Shown here: in pieces, positions 36,180-46,581 of the stretch | How positions within the stretch are numbered: position 1 is the stretch's first letter | Layout: every line of letters starts with the position of its first letter | Notes under the pieces: generated by a model | Told to the model about the DNA's origin: nothing | What the model saw: the letters and a program-made list of their open reading frames with translations, nothing else | The model's database searches: none | Origin: Knoxdaviesia capensis | Taxonomy: Eukaryota > Ascomycota > Sordariomycetes > Microascales > Gondwanamycetaceae | Direction of reading: 5' to 3' | Assembly: GCA_001510575.1 (NCBI GenBank) | Contig: LNGK01000002.1 | Location: 217,271 to 281,270 of the forward strand | DNA: 64,000 bases | Position numbers and translations under genes: made by a program

Positions 36180-36977
36180 TCATCTGGGTCTGCTGGGCTG
36201 CATAACAATCACCACCACCAACGACGCCACCATGACGCCCAGCGTGACCAGAGAGACAAGGACGATGGTGACCCGACTGGCCGGGAACTTCCCGCGCATC
36301 ACCCAGCTGGACGCCGCCGAGTAGCGGTGGTACCCGAGCGCCAGAATCAGGATGCTGACGCCCAGGAACACCGATCCCAGCGGCCGGCCCACGTGTCGGA
36401 GGTGGTCGAGACGCGGGTCTTGCGGGGCACCGTCGCTGGGCTGTAGCGTGGTGTTGAGCCGGAACAGCTGGGTGATGGCGATGCCGATGGAGGCGAACGC
36501 TAGAGACGTGCGCAACCAGGCGAGGAAGGTCCGTTCTAGGGGGGAGAAACAGAGTACTTGAGTTAGCATATGCCGACACACACACACTCACACACACAGA
36601 AGGGGACAGCCGTAATACGTACCGATGGCCAGGTGGTCGCGAGCAACACTGCCCTTATTCTCCAGCTCCGTCGACGCCAGCACGAAGGCAATCTTGCGGC
36701 CAAACAGCTTCAGCAGCGGCAAACGCCTGTCCGGGGCCCCAGACTTGCGGCGCGCAGCGCTCTCGCCGTTGGCGTGTTCCAAGCCCGCAGCCGCAGCAGA
36801 AGACGCTGCTGCTGTCGTGCTGGCCGCCGCCACAGAGGCGTCCACCGCCTGGTAGCTGGAGGACTGCGGGCTCTCCGCGCCCTTGCGACCGTTGAGGTCA
36901 TCGGAGCGACGGCTTGAGCCCGACGGTCCCGGCCGCGCAGCCAGGAGTGGACTTGACGAGTCGACGGTGTGGCTCAT
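36180..36977 (-). CDS. DUF202-domain membrane protein
   Basis: Integral membrane protein with a DUF202 (YidH/Vtc1-like) fold; the molecular function in fungi is not established. Two exons, 36977-36623 and 36535-36180, encode 236 residues. The 87-bp intron has a GTACGT donor, and splicing restores the family signature RDHLAIERTFLAWLRTSLAF. Three hydrophobic segments follow: SLAFASIGIAITQLF, GSVFLGVSILILALGY and VTIVLVSLVTLGVMVASLVVV. The first about 100 residues are Ser/Ala-rich and probably cytosolic and disordered. I chose MSHTVDSSS (36977) as start; an in-frame ATG 14 codons upstream (37019) is possible. Some relatives in this fold belong to the vacuolar polyphosphate polymerase complex, but no SPX or other VTC domain is present here. 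Confidence 0.85.
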
Positions 36978-37825
36978 GGCGGAGGGGGTTGTCTCGCGCG
37001 CACAGTGAGGGTAGAGCACCGTCGGAGTTCGCCACTGGAAAAGGGAACCGGGTGGATGAAAAATCCCAAGCGCGCCGAAAGCAAGAAAGATCCTGTTCCG
37101 TCAGCCAGCAACTTATCCCCCGGTAGACCGCCAGTCTTACGTGCCAGAGGTCAAGTTGCGGGAACACACTCTGAGACTAGAACGTGGCGATGTGGAAAAC
37201 AGCCCATCAGCGTACCGATAAGAACTGCGCGGTAATCGACTCTCCATAAAATCACCGGGAAGAACACTGTGGAAGTGACGCCCAAGAATGAGAATGATAG
37301 AGGAACCGAACACCTAAGAAAAGATATGAGAAAATAAAGAGCCCACACTGAGTTGAAAGAGAAGCAGAAAAAATCCAGCGACCTTCCAACCAGTAGAAAA
37401 AAAAAAGGAACCAAAACCCTGCAAGATCACCCGCCCAAAACGCGCTTAATTCGCCTGTCGCATGAAAGGTGGTGGCTGCACCCAGAAGTACTCACCCACT
37501 GAAAACGAAGCCTAAAGGTACAAAAGCAACCCCGTTTTATGTAGCAGACAGTTGAGTAACAAACGCGCAATTCGCCCCCAGAAGCACGAGAGAATATAGG
37601 GATAGAGACTCCTCCGTGCTCCCGTAGCCCATGCTGTTTTGATCTGCCAAAGTTTGCGCCATCTTTGCCTTAAACGGCGTCATTTTCCCGATATTAGCCG
37701 ACGAAGCTCCAGGGCGGTTCTGCGCAGAAACCCTGAAAACTCCGCGGCTGTTAGGGGTAGGGTGTAACCCTAGACGCCTGCCATCCCTCGCTGTAGGGGC
37801 CCCGGAGCCCTTTCCAGCATAATAT
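36978..37825. other. Upstream region of the DUF202 gene
   Basis: No coding sequence recognised. The promoter of the minus-strand DUF202 gene must lie here. Confidence 0.4.
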
Positions 37826-37905
37826 CCCTCAGTGTTCCCGTTGCATCCCTCAGTGTTCCAATAGAGTTCCCTCAGTGTTCCAATAGAGTTCCCTCAGCCG
37901 TTCCC
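37826..37905. repeat. Short tandem array, CCCTCAGTGTTCC units
   Basis: Four units of 21-22 bp start CCCTCAGTGTTCC or a variant, at 37826, 37847, 37869 and 37891. The CCCTCAG core returns singly at several later positions (for example 38326, 38614 and 39211). Confidence 0.8.
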
Positions 37906-38252
37906 GTGAAACATGCCCCCAGTCCTTTCAGTTGATCCCTCAGCGATCCCAGTTTCCCTGCTATAGCCTTGGTTAGTAGCTCGATATCTTTTAGATATCC
38001 CGGCGTCGAGGTTCGTCCGTCCGTGTGTCGTTCGGTGTGTTGTCGGGTGGTTTTGTTGTCGAGCTTGTTTCCGGCCATCTGAACCTGTCCCATCACGGGG
38101 TGGAGTGCCCCGGACCAAGCAGCCTCGGACCGAGAGGCCTTGAAGCAGCTTGCTCACAGGCTTGGAGCCCTAGACGGGGCAGTCTCAGTGGCATTTATCC
38201 GATCGCATCGTCTCGTCCGGCCGTTCGCTCTCTCGGTGAGTCTTCGGGTGTA

Positions 38253-38628
38253 TCGTCGAGCCGCGTTTGTTGTCGAGTCACGTTTCGTTTAGGGAGGGTG
38301 AGATATCATCACATATAGCCTGCATGTCCCTCAGCCCACATTTCAGGCTCCCCCGCAGCCACAGCACCAGGCCATAAGGACCCGCCTGCTCGCGACCTGG
38401 CGTGCCTCAGATCAAGCGGCCCCAATACGGCACTTCCAGCAACCGCGACCGCGGTGGCCTCATCAATTCCGTATAGATATATATTTTCGTTTGCCGCGCT
38501 CGTCTCGTTCGTCCGTACCGTCTATACCGTCTGTTCGGTGTCGTCGAGCCGCGTTTGTTGTCGAGCCACGTTCCGTTCAGTCGGTGTGAGATACCCTCAC
38601 ATATAGCCTGCATGTCCCTCAGCCCACA
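38253..38628. repeat. Direct duplication of an 88-bp segment
   Basis: Copies at 38253-38340 and 38541-38628 are offset by 288 bp. Both run from TCGTCGAGCCGCGTTTGTTG through CACATATAGCCTGCATGTCC to CAGCCCACA. Identity is high at both ends and lower in the middle. No ORF spans them. Confidence 0.75.
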
Positions 38629-41600
38629 ACCCTGTGCATACCCCCGGAGCCATCCCAATGCCAGGCCAACCAAACCCGCCCGATCACAGCCCGGAGAGGC
38701 TCGCAATCCAGCAACGTCGGTGGCCTCAGCACCAAACAATCCAAAATAGCACCATTCCCACTGATACGGATCCCACACTTCCCCCTGGTGCATGCGTCCA
38801 ACTGATCCTTTGTTGGGGTCCTCCCAGAGGATCTGTAAAACAGCTCCTTCCAGTCACCCAACATAGGCCAGATGCAGCCATGCACCACTGGATAACCACC
38901 CCCAGATTTATTCTGTTTTTGCATGGTGAGCGGATGGAGACGGCCACATCCTGGACAGGTAAGCAAGCAACCAGATCCTGACCACCTTACCTGATATCGC
39001 TGCCCCGGTTATGCATTGGCCTACCCCATCGTGATGGTGTAGCCGGCATGTTGGCAGTTGATCATTGACGGCACGCAGGACCCAGCGACTAGCCACTGGC
39101 CCTGATATAACCGCCCCCAGAGCCACACAGCCATACGCAACAGAAAAGCCCCCAGACGATACCTGCCCACAAAAGGATGCCACTCCAGAAAAGCTTGCAT
39201 CCCTCAGTACCCTCCCTGCCACCCGCCAAGGCCAACGACTGCGAACAGCCGGAGACCCCGAGAGTACTAATCCCCTCTTGAATCCAAGACTCTTGCCGAG
39301 TCTCACCAGAGAGACCCAGCTTGCTCAGGAGCTTACAGTTCCAGGCTTACCAGGTCCTCGGTAGCGCGGGAGGTCCCGCGTAGGGGCGTGAGGGCTGACA
39401 TCCCGTTGCTTGGCTTGTCGCTGTGAAGAGAGAGAGAACCTCGACACACCACCCCCAATATCCCCCAGTTGGGACGCTACCCGCTATACGCCCCCAGTGG
39501 TTCTAACACTCCCCCAGATCCCCCGGCCGGGAACCGCCTGTTACAGCAGAGTTCACCGGCCCGGGAATAGTTGCAGATCGGACTTCCCTGCAGCTGGGAA
39601 TGGTGACTAGACCGCTCCACAGCTAAGCAGGACCCGATTGCACATCAATGTGGTATGCAGAGAATTCGTCATCCGCTCGTATTGTAAGTACAGGTGATGC
39701 TCTTGCTACCGGCCATGCGGGCACCAAAGGAGACATCATTGCTTGGACACAGGCCCCCCTTAATCCCCCCGCCTCCCCAACTGAATGGCAAGGACAAAAA
39801 GAAAAAAGGAGAAACCCATCTTAGAATTCGCGCGGGTACATCGCCGTCCAACTGGAAAAGGCCGGACCGGGAAGAGAGACCAGGTTCCACTGTCCTTCGC
39901 CAGCCTACAGATGTGGGCTCCACCACCCACCCAATCGGGCCGGGGCACGGTGCAAAGCCAGTGATCTGCCCCAGTTCCTGTCCCCCCCCGGGGTTGATAA
40001 GGAACGGACGTGGGTTTCCATATCGGCAAGTAGTTCAGTGTGAGTGGAAGAGAAGAAAAGAAAAGAGTGGCCAGCATCTTGCTATACACGCTCAGCTGCC
40101 GAAAGCATTCCCACCAAGGATGCTGGAGATCAGTTCCCCCCCGGATGGTTCTTGTCGGGGCTCAGCCCTAGGTCCTGGTAACGCGGTAGGAAGACACCCC
40201 CCGCACAGCCAATCTGAGACTGCAGCGACACAAGGCCGTTGACAGACCCCAGATTGAACAGACTTGATGTTCCTGGTGCACGACTCACTAGGAAAAAACC
40301 CCCCACGTATTAAGAAGAGAGAAAACCGCCCTCCCGCGAGTCAACATCGGCCGACAGCTCGCCTCATTCAGCCATTTTTATCCCCCCTGGTCCGAAGATT
40401 CAAATAAGCGGCGCCCGGACCGCCATACACGTTCCCCCGATTGACCTAACGACATGCAGAGCTACCCCCGAGATCCGTTCCAAAAGTTACAGGCATCCTC
40501 ACTGCCGACTTCCATCTCACGCTGCAGATTGCGGACCGCGGCGGCAAGCAGCCGCGGCTTTGTTTTTCTCAAGCAACAGGGTTCAGTGGTCCACCAAGTG
40601 GCGTTCTCCCCTCCCTCCGCTACCCACTCCAATATACTCGGCGTAACGCTTTATAGTATCTTCGGTCAGTCCCCCGAAAACCTTGATACTAAGTCTTGAT
40701 ATTGGAGTCGGAGACACGCCGTGGTGGGACCACGTAAAGGTTCTATGATTGGCCCGGAGCCGTTCCACCGCTGCAACGTCCTGTACCGTTGCCGGCGAAG
40801 AAACACTACAGACAGTAGCGTGCAATGGCGGCGGTCCAACACAGGGTTGGTTTTGTTGGGTTACCCCGCTGATGTCTCGGTACTCGCCGTCGCACGCCGG
40901 AAAGGAGATCATTCAACGGGTACTTCCCACTCAACTGCTCTTGTTGCTTATCCCCGGATAGACCGGGCTTGGTAAATTCGGATCCGCACCCCCTGCTAGT
41001 TGCATGTTCCGTGTGAAGGCATCACCCTCCAGGCAGTGAAACAGGTTTGAATACTAGGCGAAGAGCCGACGGTCGCACAAATCGCATTTAACCCAACGAG
41101 CACCGCGAAACCCAGGCCACTCCCCAAGGTCTATGCCTTAAACCAATGCGCACGGAACGACGTTGGTGGCTTTCGCCCAACCAAGGGCCTCGGTCTTAGG
41201 TCCGCGGCCCGGTATACCAGCGCTGTCTTCCAATTCATTCCACCGGTGGGCTGGAGCCACCGGGTCCCCCGAAAAGGAAAGTTCCCGCCGGACTCCCACG
41301 ACCATAAATCGAGAGCACCTAGTCACGAGACGACGTCTAAATATACCGGGGGATCTGCCCGCCAGGCCACCAAGCCCCGCCAAAACCCCTCCCGAAGGCG
41401 GTGTTTCTCGGAGCGCCTCAGCACCGTGCTGTGTGACCTAGTTGTCCGCCATATCTTTCAACCAACTCCCCTCGTTGCGCAGGCGAGGGTACCGCCGGCT
41501 GTGAGGGTCCACAAGACTGGGCCGGACGCCACAAACGCCAGCGCGAATGCCTGACGAGGAAGAAAACAGAAACAGCCCGCAGGCTGTTAGGTGGAACTAC

Positions 41601-41896
41601 GTGCTGGGCACGGTTCAATCTAGGCTATTCACGACATACTGGGCCCGATTGATGTGAGGCCTGCCCTACACCCAACTGAAAGGCATCCAACCAGTAAAAC
41701 GGGACTTCCCTGCTAAGTTTGGTACCAAGAGGATTCACCCCCGCTGGATCCGGGGTCCCCACGAGGAGGGAGCAGGTTCCAAAGTTCCGACCCCGTCTTC
41801 TTCGTACGAAGACGGCATGCAAGCGCTTGCATGCCTTACCCACCCCCCGGACCGAACCCTAAGTAATAAGAAAAGCCCCCAGATGTGTGTCCCAAG
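38629..41896. other. Gene-poor DNA, nothing recognised
   Basis: Short open frames here (the longest about 180 codons) show no domains or codon bias. Composition is C-rich on the + strand, with many CCCCC runs. It may be the remains of old repeats, which I cannot show. Confidence 0.4.
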
Positions 41897-42126
41897 CTTG
41901 GGACGCCTGTCCTGGACTGCGTCCCAAGCCTGGGACCCTCCCCCAGCCCGAGCCCGGATGCATTTCCCTCCCGTCCCTCCAGACGACCCATGAGGGACGG
42001 GAGGGAAATGCTGGGGTACCCCAAATAGCCCCCCACCAGGTACGGACGGACCACTCCAGGATCCGTACCTGGCCCCATTCCCCTCCCGCCATGGAGCGGG
42101 ATTCCCAGATTAGCGGGAGGGAAATG
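41897..42126. repeat. Cluster of hairpin-forming inverted repeats
   Basis: Four inverted repeats in 230 bp. Arms 41897-41906/41919-41928 are 10 bp, perfect, with a 12-nt loop. Arms 41961-41979/41992-42010 are 19 bp, perfect, with a 12-nt loop. Arms 42036-42046/42062-42072 are 11 bp, perfect, with a 15-nt loop. Arms 42076-42089/42113-42126 are 14 bp with one mismatch. The second and fourth share CCCTCCCG arms and are each followed by GGGGTACCCC. More decayed CCCTCCCG sequences continue to about 42320. Confidence 0.85.
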
Positions 42127-43009
42127 GTGGGGTACCCCTAGCCGTCCCTGGTCGCACCTCCTCCCCGCCCTAGTGCAGGACCACTAGGACGGCGGAAGGA
42201 AATGCGACCCGGGTTTCTTGAACCCCCCTCAGATGTGAGCCAACCCCCGAGTACATACGTACCCGGGCGCATTGCCCTCCCGCCCCTCCCGCCCTAATGG
42301 GTTCAAAGATGGGGGAAATGCTGGGGAAAGGAAGACATCACTCCAACTCAGTCGGAAGCCAAAGCCAATGAAGAACTTTGGTTATTTTCCCAAGTCCGAA
42401 CCTTCCTTCTTTTTCTCCGACTTTGTCTTCTCGATGTCCTTCCTTTCCTTACTATACCACCGACGGTCCGGTGGAGCCCAGTCCGCCAGGGGGGGTTCGC
42501 GCCCAGATTTATTTGGGCGATTTGCTTGTTTTGTATGGCAAAAATGAGTAATTCGACTCACGCCACCAAAAAATGAGCAAAAACGTGTACCTTTTGGACA
42601 CTTGATAATTCATATTTTTCGTTTCTTTTGCAAATATACTCATTCTTTTCGCACGAGCTCGCTGAATCGTTTGATACCGGTCTCGCATTTTTCCGATCGC
42701 TGGGTCGCGCGGTGTGGCGACTTTATCCTTGTCACATACTGGGACCCACTAAAGCAGGGGTTGGGAGCCCCACAAGCAAACCTTATTTCAGCCCTGTTTT
42801 ACTTGCCCGGCGCCTTCCTACAGCGGCCCCACGTGCTGTTGACCGGGCCGAGTCTAGGGTTTGTTGCCCCTGGGGCCGGTGTCGGTGACTGCTGTAAGCA
42901 CGAAGAGTTGGCCGTTAGTTTACACCGACGAGCCGCTCAGCGACCATGTTTACCGCCGCCTGCTGTCAAGATCGACGGCCACTGTTGATGTCCTCTTTAC
43001 AGGCTTTGT
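42127..43009. other. Gene-poor DNA between repeat arrays
   Basis: Contains decayed hairpin-repeat remnants to about 42320. The remainder has no recognised feature. Confidence 0.4.
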
Positions 43010-44680
43010 TATGCCATGTGTTGGGGGTGTTTTCAGTGTCTGCAGCCCTCGAAGTTGTTTACTCTCCCCTATTTCTGGCCTGTATTCAACACCTATGCCA
43101 TGCTGTATGCCCTCTGTGTTTACAGTTCTGCCCTGTAACCTGCCATTCACTTTGGACAGCGCCTTGTTTTGTGTCTAATAGAGCGTCCATAGCCCTGAGG
43201 ATGTTGACTTCTTATCATCCCAAGCCTGTATTGACCCTCAAGTTGATGATACAGGCGTCTGTGTTTACCCTCATGCTCTATAGTTAGCTATCTTCCCCCC
43301 TAGGCATTGCTATTTCCCTTGAATATAGTGTTTGTGTACCACTGCCCACCTCGAATCAAGTCCTGTTTTGTGTCTAACAGTGCTTCCACGGTCAGAATGG
43401 TGTTGACTTCCCAACCTCCCAGGTCTGTTTTTATCCTCAAAGTGATGATATAGGCGTCTATGTTTACCCTCATGCTCTGTAACTAGCTGTCTTCCCCCCT
43501 GGGCATTGTTGTTTCCCTTGAATATAGAGTTTGTGTACCACTGTACACCTCGAATCAAGTCCTGTTTTGTGTCTTACAGCGCTTCCCCGGTCAAGATAGT
43601 GTTGACTTCTCTACCTCCCAGGCCTGTTTTGATCCTCAAGGTGATGACATAGGTGTCGATGTTTACCCTCATGCCCTGTAGTTAGCTGTCTTCCCCCCTG
43701 GGCGTTGTTGTTTCCGCTGAATATAGTGTTTGTGTACCACTGTACACCTCGAATCAAGGCTTGTTTTGTGTTTAACGGTGCTTCCTCCGCCCGGAGGATG
43801 TTTACGCCACGGTAATCTGGGCCTGTATTGGCCCTCAAGCTGATGATACAGGCGTCTCTGTTTATATTTACGCCCTGTACTCTTCCATATGTCCATTGCT
43901 ACCCTTCTGTGAGAGTCATATTTAGTTATAGCTCCCCCTGAATGGCCCGTTGGGCTCGCTATTGCCTGTCTGTACCCCCCCGGGGCTGTTTACAACCGCC
44001 AATCTCCACCTGTTTTGGCCACCGGATCGAGATCATAGGCGTCTGTGTTTACCTCGATGCCCTGTATTCTTCAATATTTAGACGATCTACTCCCTGAAAT
44101 GGCTGGAATGAGTTCTAGTCCTCTCTGTACTGACTCTATGCACTCTGTTATGGTGCTGCTTCACCATATTGAAGCTGTTTACGGGCCTCTGGTGACCACA
44201 ACACGGATGATATGGACGTCTTTGTTTACGTGTACACCCTGGAATCTACCTTATTTATGCAGTCTCTCTTCTGAAAAGCTTCTGAAAAGGCTAAAATTAG
44301 TTACTCTCGCCCCTGTACGGTCTGGTTGCACACCGACGTGGTCCTGTTTGACCGCATCCGGACTGTTTACAGGCCTCTGCCCAACATATGCATGAGTGTT
44401 ATAGGTGCTTTTGTTGACATCTACGCACTATGTCTCCCCTCTTTACTTGCCATCCCTTCTGAAATGTTCAGATTTACCGGCCTCTCCTTCTGTATTCACT
44501 GCTTGTAGCTTGTGGTACATCCTGAACTGGCTGTGTTTTGCGTTCCCCCTCACCGAGACATCTCGGTCTGCTGTTGACTCTCCCGCCGTGGGCCTGTATT
44601 GACCAGTCTACAGGGGCTTGTGTTTGCATGAAGACTCTGTATTTCTCATGGTATGCTGTCTAAAATAGCTTGGAGTAGTA
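43010..44680. repeat. Tandem array with a 199-bp period, decaying rightward
   Basis: An anchor resembling GATGATACAGGCGTCTGTG occurs at 43245, 43444, 43643 and 43842, exactly 199 bp apart. It then recurs as weaker versions near 44030, 44206, 44395 and 44604, at roughly 176-209 bp spacing. The first four units also share TTTGTGTACCACTG and CACCTCGAATCAAG. The array yields parallel short ORFs on the minus strand, which are by-products. There is no RIP signature. Confidence 0.85.
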
Positions 44681-45058
44681 GTATCCCCCCCCTGAATGGA
44701 CGGGACCTTTCTCTGGATTAGGCCTAGCTGCTATGTTCCCCTCAATGTCCCCGCACCAACGCCCACCAACGCTGTTTATGACTCTGCAACAATCGAGGAC
44801 TTGACGATACAAGTCAGCCACAAAACACGCCATTTAGTACAAGTCCCTCTGGCCTTCCTTGAATGTTCCGTTTAAAAGCTGCTCCGTCCACAGGATAACA
44901 CAGCAGGCTTTTGAGGATGAGGACCGCCGCCATAAAGGTTGCCGTTCCGATCAGCCGGCGCTCGTGATCATCTCTGTGTTTGGGCATGGTGGTTCGCGAT
45001 TTCATCACCCGGCTTAGGCGAGAGGAGGCCGGAGTCCGGATGCATGTTCGGGGTGGAT
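44681..45058. other. 3' flank of the small two-exon gene
   Basis: Nothing coding is recognised. It should contain the 3' UTR of the minus-strand gene ending at 45059. Confidence 0.35.
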
Positions 45059-45613
45059 TTACTGTCGAGACCAGGTATCCAGGCCGTCGATACGTGCCCG
45101 TTTATTTCCAGGAGTGTGCTCGTCGATACGTGCCCGTTTCTGCGCGCGAGTGCGGTCCACAAACTTCTTCATCTCAGCGTCGAACCTTTCATGCCAAGGA
45201 TCTCCGCGCTCTGCCGCAGTTGCCTGAGCAATCTTCGCAAGTCGGCTCTCGGACTTGGCATTCTCGTCGTCCATTCGCGGATCGTCTTCCGCCGGCCGCT
45301 TTTGTGAGTTGGCCGTCTCGTTGGTCTGTACTCGATTCGCTGCCTCTTCCGCTGCCTTCTGGTCCTCTAGGGCCGCAAGATGTGGATTTAGATCCCGCCG
45401 AAGCTGAGCCAGAATCCGGTCGTAGCTCTCCTTGCCGATAAATATGCGCTTCTCGAGACGGCGGGGCTGAGCCGTGGTCGTGGGATCGCCATCTTCGCGT
45501 CTTGGTTCTTGGGTCGCGTGCTGAGATGGAGAGTGTAATCGTTGGTAAAAGGAAATGGACTGTTACTTGCGCGACTCGATACTAACCTTAAATTTGGATA
45601 AGTTTTCATCCAT
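45059..45613 (-). CDS. Small basic/acidic protein, function unknown (two exons)
   Basis: I do not recognise the family. Exon 1 (45613-45587) encodes only MDENLSKFK; a 66-bp intron (GTTAGT donor, CTCAG acceptor) leads to exon 2 (45520-45059), in phase 0 on both sides. Exon 2 is open for all 153 codons, with no stop. The predicted 162-residue protein has a patterned middle (RRLEKRIFIGKESYDRILAQ) followed by highly charged, probably helical sequence and a C-terminus with KRARID twice, 14 residues apart, which could be a nuclear localisation signal. Exon 2 has no start codon near its beginning, so the gene is invisible to a start-to-stop ORF search. It lies in repeat-rich DNA, so a mobile or lineage-specific origin is possible. 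Confidence 0.6.
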
Positions 45614-46489
45614 GATAAAGAAGATATTAAGAAATGAAAGACAGGATTTTTTTGACGAGGGAAATCTCGAAAGTGGTTGTTGCTGAGAACTGAGGTTGAT
45701 GATGGATAGATGGCGTTCGAGATATGTAATGGAGAGTCAGGGAGGATTGTAAACATAAAGACGTAAGCTGCAAATTTATACCTAAACATTACCGAAAACT
45801 AGCCCCAAGGAGGGCTCAATTTTTTCCCGGCCTATTTGGTTATGTCTGACTACACCCATTTGCACAAAGTCGAAACCCTAGTGCGATCATAGACTTTCGC
45901 GATGCGATGAAGTGCTTAGGGTCTGGGACTTAGGGTCTACGATCCAAGCCTCCTTACAAGGCAAGCTTCACCATGCCTGCAAGATCTGATATCGGATGCC
46001 CGGATTTTAAAGATAAGCTTGATTAGACCCCAAAAGGAATCCTGGCGGAATCTCCCAATCCCGGCCACTGAAGGTTCACCTCTAAAGTCGCACCAGAGTG
46101 CCATTTTGGGAACCCGCCGCTATCTCCGGGAACCCAGACCCACTCAACCCAAGGATCTTGGGCCTTCCACACGGAACACGCCCGGCATTAACTCCGCCCT
46201 TGCTGCCCCGGTATTTTCCTCCGTGCAACAGAATTTCAGCCAGATCCTATCACGACGGGCACCGTGCAAACAATCGTCGAGGAATTCCTGACTTCACTTG
46301 TGAGTGTGCAACTTGAACACAATGCCTACAAAAATAAACCCCGTTAACTCCGGACTGGTGTTGAGAGCCCAGGTCGGCCTGCTGGCAGCACGGTCTGGTG
46401 TCGACATGATCGATAGATCGAGGAGAATTGATATATATATGAGGTGCAGAACGCGTTGGAATATCTGATCTCTCTCTGGCTCGAGACAA
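45614..46489. other. Divergent intergenic region
   Basis: Lies between the small minus-strand gene and the + strand aldo/keto reductase and should hold both promoters. No further feature recognised. Confidence 0.4.
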
Positions 46490-46566
46490 CTCACCAGCAA
46501 CAACCAGCAACAACCAGCAACAACCAGCAACAACCAGCAAAAACCAGCAAAAACCAGCAAAAACCA
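46490..46566 (+). repeat. Short tandem repeat in the leader of the reductase gene
   Basis: About seven 10-bp units, first of CAACCAGCAA type and then AAACCAGCAA, end 16 bp before the ATG at 46582. The repeat keeps a frame open upstream, but that extension is Gln/Pro/Asn-rich and unlike the family, so I treat it as untranslated leader. Confidence 0.8.
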
Positions 46567-46581
46567 TCACCACCACCGACA

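Noticed and set aside
36978..37019. Upstream start (MLYPHCARETT) for the DUF202 protein
   Set aside because: Possible, but the 14 extra residues look like leader sequence and MSHTVDSSS is a more typical start; not decisive.
43310..43896. Parallel short minus-strand ORFs (HKHYIQ, LDSRWAV)
   Set aside because: They recur every 199 bp because the DNA is tandemly repeated; not separate genes.
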